A stretch of DNA of 15,013 nucleotides from Deltaproteobacteria bacterium (GTDB taxonomy: Bacteria > Desulfobacterota > Desulfobacteria > C00003060): contig DAOUWN010000010.1 in assembly GCA_030667105.1 (NCBI GenBank), positions 1 to 15,013 of the forward strand, read 5' to 3'. The notes under the pieces were generated by a model. It saw nothing but the letters and a program-made list of their open reading frames with translations, ran no database searches and was not told the DNA's origin. This document shows, in pieces, positions 7,195-14,088 of the stretch. A program made the position numbers and the translations under genes. Numbering within the stretch: position 1 is the stretch's first letter; each line of letters begins with the position of its first letter.

Positions 7195-7979
7195 AGGTTT
7201 ATTCTACCGCCATTGTTGAACACGATCATGTGTCCTTGCTCCACTTGTCCCACCAATGTCATATTCGTCTTTCTGGCCAGGTCAATGGCAAACCGTGTCG
7301 CGGCTGAGCCGGACACGAGGACAGGCACGCCCAGTCGAATGGCCTTTAACAGTATCTCAGAAGCAATGCGGCCTGTGGTGACAATGAGTTTATCCTCCGT
7401 GGGAATGCCGTCCAGAAGACATTGACCGCAAATCATGTCAATGGCATTGTGCCTGCCAATATCTTCATGGAAAATGAGCATCTTTTCAGGTGAGGCAAGG
7501 GCTGCATTGTGGCATCCCCTGGTGACCCGGTAAAGGGTCGAACGCTCATGGAGTTCAGCCATTAGTTTAAGGATCTGCTGTGGTGAGACTCTCAGGCTTG
7601 CTGAAACTGTTGTGGAGGCCAGGGTTCTTGCATTGCGCTCAAAATCCGTGCCCTTCCCGCAACCCGATGTGACATATCGCTTCAAGGATTGCGCACTGAA
7701 CGGATCATGAGATGTCTCAACACACACCTTAATCCTTTCATGGGCATCCTCAACGCGAATATCCTTGAGCTGTTTCAAATCAGAAATAAACCCGTCAGAC
7801 TTCAAGAATCCCGCTGCCAGGTACTTGGGGTGCTTTCCCGTGCACAACAAGGTAACTACCTCATGGCCATTGAGATAGATGGTCAAAGGCACTTCCTGAA
7901 TGGCCGTGACCTGAGTCTCTTGAAAGCGGCCTTCCCTATATTCGGCCACATCGTAAGTCAAAGCGTCCTTCATGATCAC
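7191..7979 (-). CDS. fdhD: formate dehydrogenase accessory sulfurtransferase FdhD
   Basis: This 262-aa protein relays sulfur from a cysteine desulfurase to the molybdenum or tungsten cofactor of formate dehydrogenase, a step the enzyme needs for activity. The active loop reads TSGCGKG at 104-110, giving a single Cys107 where E. coli has CxxC. Single-cysteine CGxG versions are known in the family. Other conserved blocks are HEDIGRHNAID (171-181), TTGRIASEIL (201-210) and VLVSGSAATRFAIDLA near 222-237. The ATG at 7979 overlaps the moaC stop by 4 bp and has AGGA 7 nt upstream. A second Met at residue 3 is possible. The context with moaC and moeA fits a cofactor operon feeding a formate dehydrogenase encoded elsewhere. 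Confidence 0.94.
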   Translation of the reverse strand: MIMKDALTYDVAEYREGRFQETQVTAIQEVPLTIYLNGHEVVTLLCTGKHPKYLAAGFLKSDGFISDLKQLKDIRVEDAHERIKVCVETSHDPFSAQSLKRYVTSGCGKGTDFERNARTLASTTVSASLRVSPQQILKLMAELHERSTLYRVTRGCHNAALASPEKMLIFHEDIGRHNAIDMICGQCLLDGIPTEDKLIVTTGRIASEILLKAIRLGVPVLVSGSAATRFAIDLARKTNMTLVGQVEQGHMIVFNNGGRINL

Positions 7980-8452
7980 TTCCTGACAAAAGCGCCGCTC
8001 TTTCCTCCTGACTTCTTTATCAGATACACATCAGAGATGGTCATGGCGCGGTCGTATGATTTGCACATGTCGTAAACAGTAAGCGCTGCAACCGATACAG
8101 CAGTCAATGCCTCCATTTCCACTCCGGTTTGGCCTATCACACGAACTGCGGCCTCTATCCGGATACTGTGGGTCTCAGACAACGGGAAAAAATCGACCCT
8201 TGCATGAGTAATCGGAAGGGGATGACACATCGGAATGAGTTCCGCGGTCCTCTTTGCAGCCATAACCCCTGCAATGCGTGCTGTTTCCAGGACATTTCCC
8301 TTTTTCACTTTCTGGTCTCTGATCAGGTCGAAGGTCTCGTGCCGCATGGCAATGACACCTTGAGCCACTGCTTCCCTGGCCGTGGCGGGTTTTTCAGATA
8401 CGTCCACCATGCGCACCCTTCCCTCGTCATCGAGATGGCTTAACTTGGGCAT
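7976..8452 (-). CDS. moaC: cyclic pyranopterin monophosphate synthase MoaC
   Basis: This 158-aa enzyme converts the MoaA product 3',8-cyclo-GTP to cyclic pyranopterin monophosphate, the first stable Moco intermediate. Catalytic residues fall at the same numbers as in E. coli MoaC: Lys51, His77 in MCHPLP (75-80), and Asp128 and Lys131 in DMCKSYDR (128-135). The end SGGKSGAF is also family-typical. Length matches (about 160). AAGGAAA precedes the ATG, 13 nt after the moaE-like stop, and the gene overlaps fdhD by 4 bp. MoaA is not in the window. Confidence 0.95.
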   Translation of the reverse strand: MPKLSHLDDEGRVRMVDVSEKPATAREAVAQGVIAMRHETFDLIRDQKVKKGNVLETARIAGVMAAKRTAELIPMCHPLPITHARVDFFPLSETHSIRIEAAVRVIGQTGVEMEALTAVSVAALTVYDMCKSYDRAMTISDVYLIKKSGGKSGAFVRK

Positions 8453-8465
8453 AGATTTCCTTTCT

Positions 8466-8822
8466 TCATATGAAGTGTTCTCTCTTGCAGGTAACCCCTT
8501 TTTTTATGGCGTTTAATGTGTCTTCCAGCACGGGGATAACATGGTCCCGCAAATCGCCCGCTACCACAATGAACATGACCTCGTCGCCCACTTTGAGCGG
8601 GCCTTTCTGTATCCGGACCAAAATCTCCACAATGCCAGGCCTTTTCTTCTGTTCAGCGAGGATTGATTCCAGATTCTTATTGTCAACGGTAAGGTCCAGG
8701 CCGGAAACAGCACGCCCGTCCCGGGAAGTTCCCCGTACTACGCCCACATGGCACAGGATCATCCCAACCTTGTGGTAATCAGGATGGGCTTTGATCTTGT
8801 CAATCAAGGCAGCAAGTTGCAC
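8466..8822 (-). CDS. MoaE-like protein (molybdopterin synthase large subunit family), noncanonical
   Basis: This 118-aa protein resembles MoaE, the molybdopterin synthase subunit that adds two sulfurs to cyclic pyranopterin. Matching stretches are CHVGVVRGTSRDG (24-36), VGDEVMFIVVAG (78-89) and the closing KKGVTCKRE (107-115). By hand alignment, Lys113 matches E. coli Lys126, and Lys107/108 lies one place off Lys119. Positions equal to His103 and Arg104 are Asp90 and Leu91. The usual tail of about 30 residues is absent. The start is GTG with AAAGGA at 7-nt spacing. It is the first gene of the operon with moaC, fdhD and moeA. No MoaD partner is nearby. Catalytic activity is uncertain; family membership is fairly sure. 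Confidence 0.75.
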   Translation of the reverse strand: MQLAALIDKIKAHPDYHKVGMILCHVGVVRGTSRDGRAVSGLDLTVDNKNLESILAEQKKRPGIVEILVRIQKGPLKVGDEVMFIVVAGDLRDHVIPVLEDTLNAIKKGVTCKREHFI

Positions 8823-8866
8823 ATTGTCTTCCTTTCTATCTGATGTCAGTCATGGTTCTGGAAAAT

Positions 8867-8895
8867 CGAATATAACTGTATAGTTAAAAAGTCAA
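8867..8895 (-). promoter_or_regulatory. predicted promoter of the moaE-moaC-fdhD-moeA operon
   Basis: On the minus strand a -35 TTGACT lies at 8890-8895. TATATT (8869-8874) would be a good -10 at 15-bp spacing, or TATTCG (8867-8872) a poor one at the ideal 17 bp. The whole spacer is filled by an inverted repeat (8873-8886), which suggests control by a bound regulator. Confidence 0.45.
8873..8886. promoter_or_regulatory. inverted-repeat operator candidate in the Moco promoter spacer
   Basis: TAACT, GTAT and AGTTA form a perfect 5-bp inverted repeat with a 4-bp centre, AT-rich and two half-sites about one helical turn apart. It sits exactly between the predicted -35 and -10 boxes of the moaE operon. 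A protein bound there would block or reshape the promoter. The ModE consensus is also an AT-rich palindrome, but this sequence does not match it well enough to name it. Confidence 0.45.
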
Positions 8896-8899
8896 TCCA

Positions 8900-8932
8900 A
8901 AAGCCTTTAATCCAACTCAAGTATTAGGCTTT
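8900..8932. repeat. imperfect inverted repeat in the divergent Moco region
   Basis: AAAGCCT (8900-8906) pairs with AGGCTTT (8926-8932), and AAT (8909-8911) pairs with ATT (8923-8925), with a 2-nt bulge and an 11-nt loop. It lies just upstream of the -35 of the minus-strand operon and 17 bp before the -35 of the plus-strand gene. That position suits an activator site or a shared regulator. No T run follows, so a terminator is unlikely. Confidence 0.45.
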
Positions 8933-8949
8933 GTATGACATATTTCTCC

Positions 8950-8978
8950 TTGACAAAGAAAAGAAATGTCCATAGCGT
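8950..8978 (+). promoter_or_regulatory. possible promoter of the moeA-mobB gene
   Basis: TTGACA at 8950-8955 is a perfect -35. At 17-bp spacing the -10 is TAGCGT, only three of six matches, so the promoter would be weak or need an activator. The start codon is about 50 nt further on. Confidence 0.35.
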
Positions 8979-9035
8979 TAGGTTTCGGAAGCTGATCGGA
9001 ATGTTCAAGGTGAAAAACAGAGGATAGATTGTCAC

Positions 9036-10802
9036 ATGACTGTGTCTCGCGAAGAAGCCGTCAAACTCATTTTAGACTCCATAAAACCATTGGAAACTAT
9101 CGACCTCCCTTTGACTGAGGCATTAGGCTATATTGTTGGGGATAGTGTTTACGCGTCGACCGATATTCCTCGCTTTGATCGTTCTGCCATGGACGGCTAC
9201 GCCGTTTGCAGCAAAGACATCGCCAATGCGACAAATGAGGATCCAGTTGAGCTGAAAGTCGTGGGCGAGATACACCCAAGCACGGCCAAGTTGTCTCCCC
9301 TGGCAGCCGGGCAGGCCGTCCGCATTATGACCGGAGGTCCCATTCCTCCCAGGGCAGATGCGGTTGTCAAAGAAGAAGATGCAGGATACAGCGCAGGATT
9401 TATTGAATTTCGGGCTGCAGTCCCGCCGTTTCAGTATGTTTCCAAAAAAGGGGAAAACATGAAGAGGGGCAGCCTGGTCGTTGAAGCCGGAGACCTGATA
9501 ACACCCGCGGTCCTTGGTATCCTGGCCACCTTGCAAACGAGAGAAGTGCCCGTGACCAGAAGGCCTCGAGTGTGTGTGCTTGCCGTTGGAAACGAGTTGG
9601 TTGATATTAACGATAGGCGCAAAGACCACGAGATCGTGGCCAGTAACATCTATATGTTGTCGGCCATGATCAAAGAACACGGCGGCCATGTAAACTGTTC
9701 AAAGATCTCCAGGAATGACAAGAACGCCATCAGGAAAGATATTGGAGAAGGACTCAAAAGCGATATTCTTATCACTACCGGAGGTACTTCAAATGCCCAT
9801 TCAGACCTAACCCGTGCCTTGATAGGCGAGATCGGGATTGACCTGAAGTTTGCCGGTGTGTCCATGCGGCCCGGCAAAGGCACCTCTTTCGGCTTTTATG
9901 ACGGGAAACCCGTTTTGAGCTTGCCGGGCAAGCCCAGTGCGGTCTACGTAACGTTTTACGTGCTCGTTCTCCCGGCCCTTTTGCGACTAACGGGTGCTAA
10001 AATAGACAGGATGCCGTCCATCAAAGCTATTCTTGAACAGGATATCAAAAAAAGGCCTGGAACGGATCATTTGGTTCAAGGGTTGGTCAGGGAGGAGGAT
10101 TCGCGGTACCGCGTGCTTCCTCTTGTCGGACCGGAGGTGAAAGTCTTCTCTGCTATGAAAAGGGCTAACGGGCTTATTATTGTCCGATCGGATAAGAGTC
10201 GGCTAAGCAAGGGAGAGGCGGTCTCTGTCCAATTGCTGAATCATGCTCAAAACGCCTTTTTTCAATGGCCAACCGCACACCACGGGCAAGAATCTGTCGC
10301 GCCTCCGATCGTTTCGATTGTGGGCAAGTCAAACGCCGGGAAAACGACCCTTTTGGAAAGGCTGGTGCCCGAACTCAAGGCAAGGGGCTACAGCATTGGC
10401 ACGATCAAACACGATGTCCATGGCTTTGACATAGACCATGAGGGCAAAGACAGCTGGCGTCACAAACACGCCGGAGCCTGTTCCGTAGCCATTTCATCGC
10501 CCAAGAAGGTGGCGCTTATCAAGGATGTGGAGGCCGAAGAGACACTTGACGGCCTTGCGTCAAAATACTTTCAGGACGCTGATATCATCTTGACCGAAGG
10601 ATACAAGAAACAACACAAGCCCAAGATAGAAGTCTTTCGGAGCCAGGTCCATGATAAGCCCCTTTGCGGAAAGGATGACAGGCTTGTGGCCCTGGTATCT
10701 GATATTCCCCTTGACCTTGGTGTGCCTCGATTTGAACTCGACGACATAAAGGGTCTCGCGGACCTTGTCGAGGAAAGATTCCTGGCGAAGCCGTCCATTT
10801 GA
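9036..10802 (+). CDS. MoeA-MobB fusion (molybdenum insertase plus GTP-binding Moco protein)
   Basis: This 588-aa protein joins two late cofactor enzymes. Residues 1-405 are MoeA: MDGYAV at 52-57 with Asp53 as the catalytic aspartate, GNELV (185-189), MRPGKG (277-282) and SLPGKPSAV (295-303). The motif around 248-257 reads TTGGTSNAHSD, where TTGGVSVGDYD is common, placing it in a different MoeA branch from the other copy. After a linker (about 406-421), residues 423-588 are MobB. MobB has P-loop GKSNAGKTT (430-438), KHDVHGFDID (458-467) with the following WRHKHAGA (474-481), and a TEGYK segment near 520-524. MobB binds GTP and aids attachment of the guanylate to Moco. AGGA lies 11 nt before the ATG. 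It diverges from the moaE operon. Confidence 0.92.
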   Translation: MTVSREEAVKLILDSIKPLETIDLPLTEALGYIVGDSVYASTDIPRFDRSAMDGYAVCSKDIANATNEDPVELKVVGEIHPSTAKLSPLAAGQAVRIMTGGPIPPRADAVVKEEDAGYSAGFIEFRAAVPPFQYVSKKGENMKRGSLVVEAGDLITPAVLGILATLQTREVPVTRRPRVCVLAVGNELVDINDRRKDHEIVASNIYMLSAMIKEHGGHVNCSKISRNDKNAIRKDIGEGLKSDILITTGGTSNAHSDLTRALIGEIGIDLKFAGVSMRPGKGTSFGFYDGKPVLSLPGKPSAVYVTFYVLVLPALLRLTGAKIDRMPSIKAILEQDIKKRPGTDHLVQGLVREEDSRYRVLPLVGPEVKVFSAMKRANGLIIVRSDKSRLSKGEAVSVQLLNHAQNAFFQWPTAHHGQESVAPPIVSIVGKSNAGKTTLLERLVPELKARGYSIGTIKHDVHGFDIDHEGKDSWRHKHAGACSVAISSPKKVALIKDVEAEETLDGLASKYFQDADIILTEGYKKQHKPKIEVFRSQVHDKPLCGKDDRLVALVSDIPLDLGVPRFELDDIKGLADLVEERFLAKPSI

Positions 10803-10820
10803 TAACTTCTTGTGAGTTCA

Positions 10821-12065
10821 TCAACCCTGCTTTTTTTCTACGGGGAGGACAAACCAGAAGCGACTTCCCTTGGGGGCCTCGGTGGTTACGCCAATTGTGC
10901 CACGATGGGCTTTGACAGCCATCTTGCAGAAGGTCAAGCCCATGCCTGTCGTGTAAGTGCGGCCGTCCGCTTTCTTGTCAAGCTGCACGTATTTGTCAAA
11001 AATGGCCTGGCGGTATTCGGCAGGGACACCGGGACCGTTGTCCTTGACGAAAAACCTGATGTTTGGGGATTTCGGGTACTCAAAACCTACCTCAATGGTC
11101 TCCCCGGGGGGAGAATATTGAATGGCATTGGTAAGGAGATTTTGCAGGACCCTGAGCAGAATCCCCCGATCTCCCCATAAAACATCCGTAGTCGTAGGAG
11201 GAGGCGCCTTTTCCACAAAACATAGCTTGCTTGTTTTGCCTACCCTGAACAACCGGCCTAGGGCCTCCTTGACGAGGTCTTTCGGATCTATTCTTTCATA
11301 GAGTAGTTCGAGTTTGCGTTCCTCGAGTCGAGTAATATCCAATAGGTTGGAGATCATTCTAATCAATGTGTCGCAGCCTATCTGAGCCGATTCAACATAC
11401 TGGCGATTTTCATCGACAACCGTATAGGAGAGGATATCAAGGTTGGCCATGACCTCGGAAATCGGCCCTTTCAGATCATGAATCAACATGTTGAAAAGGT
11501 CTGTCCGGAGCTTCTCCAGTTTTTTTAACTGAAGGTTCTTTTTCTGAAGGGCTCTCCTGTTTTTCTTTAAGGATTTGGTCAGGCGCTGGGTTTTAAGGGC
11601 GCTGATGACATGCCCTGCGATTCTTAAAAAAATCTCCTGCTCCCATTTTGCAAACACGTCCTCACCGATCTTGTCCGTTACGTTCAGGACTCCGATCACC
11701 TTTTTATCGCTGACTATGGGCGCCACAAAAAAGGCCGTTTTCTCATAGTGAGCGAGTTTTTTGTGGTAACTCTCATGTCCGGCAGCTTTGTCCACGTAGA
11801 GAGGGGCCTTATTCCTGACAACCCAGGAAGAAGGCGATGTCTCATCTAGTTCTTGTTTATGACCTATCAATTTGGAATTTGTCGAAGCTGCCACTTCCAG
11901 GACCTTGCGGCCTTTGAGAAGCATGATTGACCCAGACTTGGCCTGCATGCAATTGACGATTTCAAGAAGAATGAGCTGCAGTTTTATCCGAAATTCAATC
12001 TTCCTGTCGTTGGATATATTGGTGATAGCAAGCAATATCTCAAGAAGTCTTTTTTCATTCGTCAT
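10821..12065 (-). CDS. soluble GAF-domain sensor histidine kinase
   Basis: I choose the ATG at 12065, which has GAGGA at 7-nt spacing. A TTG at 12107 lacks a ribosome site and would run through a hairpin. The 414-aa protein has no membrane segment. A GAF domain covers about 25-158 (APLYVDKA, PIVSDKKVIGVLNVTDK). A basic coiled coil (160-187) leads to the HisKA domain with H-box FNMLIHDLKGPIS (191-203) and phosphorylatable His196. The ATPase domain shows the N-box NLLTNAIQYSP (309-319), DNGPGVP (342-348) and TGMGLTFCK (373-381). It should autophosphorylate in response to a small molecule or redox signal read by the GAF domain. The preceding gene on the same strand encodes a receiver-TPR protein, its likely partner. 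Confidence 0.92.
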   Translation of the reverse strand: MTNEKRLLEILLAITNISNDRKIEFRIKLQLILLEIVNCMQAKSGSIMLLKGRKVLEVAASTNSKLIGHKQELDETSPSSWVVRNKAPLYVDKAAGHESYHKKLAHYEKTAFFVAPIVSDKKVIGVLNVTDKIGEDVFAKWEQEIFLRIAGHVISALKTQRLTKSLKKNRRALQKKNLQLKKLEKLRTDLFNMLIHDLKGPISEVMANLDILSYTVVDENRQYVESAQIGCDTLIRMISNLLDITRLEERKLELLYERIDPKDLVKEALGRLFRVGKTSKLCFVEKAPPPTTTDVLWGDRGILLRVLQNLLTNAIQYSPPGETIEVGFEYPKSPNIRFFVKDNGPGVPAEYRQAIFDKYVQLDKKADGRTYTTGMGLTFCKMAVKAHRGTIGVTTEAPKGSRFWFVLPVEKKQG

Positions 12066-12077
12066 CGGACCATCCTC

Positions 12078-12100
12078 ATAAAATCGCTTCTCGATTTTAT
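12078..12100. repeat. perfect 9-bp hairpin before the histidine kinase gene
   Basis: ATAAAATCG (12078-12086) and CGATTTTAT (12092-12100) form a perfect 9-bp stem with a 5-nt loop. It lies in the 63-bp gap between the receiver-TPR and kinase genes and ends at the kinase ribosome site, so in the mRNA it could tune kinase translation or act as a processing site. A close relative of this hairpin occurs at 14942-14963. Confidence 0.7.
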
Positions 12101-12128
12101 ACGACAAGGAAATTCCCGTGAAAGCGAG

Positions 12129-13280
12129 TTAGACACACTGTTTCAAAAGGCCTAGGGCTTCCTTATTTTTTGGATTAACCTCCAATATTTCCATCAAGGG
12201 TTTTTCAGCTCGAATTGTCTTGCCAAGGGCCAGATAGACTCTGGCAAGATGCATCTTGATATCGTGGTTCTTGTTGTCTTCTTTTTCGGCACGGGTCAAG
12301 TAGGCGAGCGCCTTGGAATTCTGGCCAAGTTCTTCCAGGGTTACTCCCAACAAAAAAAGGAGGTCAGTTCTCTTCGACTCTGTCCTGAGCATAGACTCTA
12401 GAAGCTTGGCGCCATACTCCTTTGCCCCTTTCTTGATACACAAACCGGCTATCTCTTCTCGCAATTTCAGGTCGTTTCCCGACACATTAAGCGCTTTTTC
12501 AAAGACTTGAACGGCCTTTCGAAATATTTTTCTCTCAAGCAGGGTCGTGCCGAAATAGATGGCTCGCGTCACGTGACGCGGGTTTATGCTCATGGCTTTC
12601 TCAAAGTATTCAGATGCCGATTCTATGTCGTTGACCTTTAAGTATAGCTCTCCCAAATAGTGAAAAGCAAAGACATCAAGGGAATTCATCAGGCCGGCTT
12701 TCAATAGCCATTTTTCGGCTTCTTTGAGGTCGCCCTTCTTGAAATAGTAATAACCCAATTCACGCGGAGGTCTCGAGGAGGTCGGGTTGGCGTTCACGGC
12801 CAGTTCCGCTTCTTCTATAGCAGCATCTATGTCTCCATTTTCCTCAAATCTTTTTGCTTCCTTCAAATGAAAAACCATGGGAGAAGGATTGTTGGCGCTT
12901 TCAATTACTGTTAGGATCTTGTCGCCCAACACTTTGACGGTAGCCGGTTTCAATATGTAGGCATCTATCTCTGATTCAGCAGCCTCCGCTACAAATTCTC
13001 TATTAGCCTGGGCCGTAACCATGACTACCGGAAGATCTCTTAGATCCCTGTCTTCTCTTATGCGACTCAATAGTTCCGCTCCGCTCATACCCGGCATATG
13101 GTAGTCCAGGATCGCCATGTCCAGCGGTTCTTTTTTCAATATCCGCCAGGCATCGGCTCCGTTGGCGGCAGACAGGAATGTTTTTCCGTATTTTAGCACT
13201 TTCATCATGCTGCGGATGGTCGTGATCATGTTCGGCATGTCGTCGACTATCAGCACTGTCATTTCACTAATGTCTATCAT
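12129..13280 (-). CDS. response regulator: receiver domain plus TPR repeats
   Basis: The start is set at the ATG at 13280, which has AGGAG at 10-nt spacing. An upstream frame to 13388 has no ribosome site and overlaps the previous gene. The 383-aa protein begins with a receiver domain (about 6-128) having acidic pocket Asp13/Asp14, phosphoacceptor Asp59 (AILDYHMPG), Thr89 and Lys111. Residues about 134-383 are tandem tetratricopeptide repeats (for example AFHYLGELYLKVNDIESASEYFEKAMSI is split over one repeat near 205-232). There is no DNA-binding or enzymatic output domain. TPRs bind proteins, so phosphorylation probably controls a protein complex. It lies directly upstream of the GAF kinase on the same strand. 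Confidence 0.93.
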   Translation of the reverse strand: MIDISEMTVLIVDDMPNMITTIRSMMKVLKYGKTFLSAANGADAWRILKKEPLDMAILDYHMPGMSGAELLSRIREDRDLRDLPVVMVTAQANREFVAEAAESEIDAYILKPATVKVLGDKILTVIESANNPSPMVFHLKEAKRFEENGDIDAAIEEAELAVNANPTSSRPPRELGYYYFKKGDLKEAEKWLLKAGLMNSLDVFAFHYLGELYLKVNDIESASEYFEKAMSINPRHVTRAIYFGTTLLERKIFRKAVQVFEKALNVSGNDLKLREEIAGLCIKKGAKEYGAKLLESMLRTESKRTDLLFLLGVTLEELGQNSKALAYLTRAEKEDNKNHDIKMHLARVYLALGKTIRAEKPLMEILEVNPKNKEALGLLKQCV

Positions 13281-13293
13281 GATGACCGTTCTC

Positions 13294-13575
13294 CTACACA
13301 ACCCGGTACGTGGGCTCCTGGATACGTTCGCTCTTGCAGCGGGGGCATCTGCCCGGTTTGGTAAAGCGCTTTCTCCTGTCAAAAACATATTCGCACGAAA
13401 GACACCTGGAAGCTATGATAATGAGCTTCTTCTTTTGTGGCGCAACAGAACGTTCAATGTGGGAAAGATGGGCGTACACCTCCTTCTCCCTGATGCCGAG
13501 CAGCTGTGAAAGATCCCTGGCTCTGCATTCCCCTTTGGAGAGCAGCACGATCATTTGTTGTCGAGTCGTTGGCAT
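13294..13575 (-). CDS. HTH plus zinc-ribbon predicted transcriptional regulator (COG3357-like)
   Basis: This 93-aa protein has an N-terminal winged-helix-like region (about 5-45: QQMIVLLSKGE, RDLSQLLGIREKEVYAHLSHIE). The C-terminal zinc ribbon has CLSC at Cys58/Cys61 and CPRC at Cys77/Cys80. This HTH plus Zn-ribbon combination corresponds to COG3357, described as predicted transcriptional regulators. It starts 25 nt inside the end of the hydrolase gene, with no clear ribosome site, so translation is probably coupled. Its stop codon overlaps the ribosome site of the receiver-TPR gene. It could regulate this operon, but the sequence gives no target. Confidence 0.85.
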   Translation of the reverse strand: MPTTRQQMIVLLSKGECRARDLSQLLGIREKEVYAHLSHIERSVAPQKKKLIIIASRCLSCEYVFDRRKRFTKPGRCPRCKSERIQEPTYRVV

Positions 13576-14075
13576 GTGAACAAACTTAGGGTTCGCCGCA
13601 TTTCAAGGAGGCTGTCCCAGTCCATGGACATGAAGGTGTTGCTCAGCACATGGTCATCTTCAACAACGTTAAAGGTCAGGTTGCGGAACACCGTCCGCGC
13701 AATTTCGTGAACAGGCCCAACAGGTATAACGTCATCATTTTGCCCGTGATAGATAGTCACCGCAATATCAATCTTTTCTTGTAGATGGGCCTCGAATTCT
13801 GGAAACGTAAGGGCCGGGGCCAAGAGTACGAGCTTCTTGACCCTTTCTGGGTTTTTGCATGCAAATATCGCACCCATCAGCCCTCCGAAACTTGAGCCGA
13901 TAATGATCAAGGATGTCTTGTCAGAAAGAAGCCTGTTCAGTTTGTCCATTCGCTGCTGGAGGGTTCCGGAAAAATCTTCGATTAGCATGTCAGGGCATGT
14001 TTTCCTGAAAAACCGGCCTTTGGTCCCACTGCTGCTGCCATCAAGGCCGTGAATAAACACTCTCGTAAGGCTCAT
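13551..14075 (-). CDS. small alpha/beta hydrolase (YqiA-like esterase)
   Basis: This 174-aa protein has the compact alpha/beta-hydrolase plan of YqiA/UPF0227-type esterases. The oxyanion segment FIHGLDGSS is at 7-15 and the nucleophile elbow GSSFGG at 60-65, with Ser62 as nucleophile. Asp114 or Asp115 lies in YHGQNDDVIP (109-118) and His142 in VEDDHVL (138-144). The catalytic triad is complete. Substrates are unknown; the family hydrolyses short acyl esters. No signal peptide is seen, so it is cytoplasmic. It follows the DUF3047 gene by 13 nt without a clear ribosome site and overlaps the zinc-ribbon gene by 25 nt. Confidence 0.87.
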   Translation of the reverse strand: MSLTRVFIHGLDGSSSGTKGRFFRKTCPDMLIEDFSGTLQQRMDKLNRLLSDKTSLIIIGSSFGGLMGAIFACKNPERVKKLVLLAPALTFPEFEAHLQEKIDIAVTIYHGQNDDVIPVGPVHEIARTVFRNLTFNVVEDDHVLSNTFMSMDWDSLLEMRRTLSLFTCQRLDNK

Positions 14076-14088
14076 AAAAGGGATGCCG

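Noticed and set aside
8129..8443. Plus-strand frame opposite moaC
   Set aside because: MoaC on the other strand has every catalytic residue; this frame shows no family motif.
8823..9035. Molybdenum cofactor riboswitch upstream of the Moco genes
   Set aside because: The inverted repeats sit around promoter boxes and not in a long leader, and I could not see the multi-stem Moco RNA layout.
12066..12107. TTG start extending the histidine kinase by 14 residues
   Set aside because: No ribosome site, and the added codons are the hairpin sequence; the ATG at 12065 has GAGGA well placed.
13281..13388. Upstream extension of the receiver-TPR protein
   Set aside because: The added 36 residues overlap the previous gene and do not fit a receiver domain; the ATG at 13280 has AGGAG.
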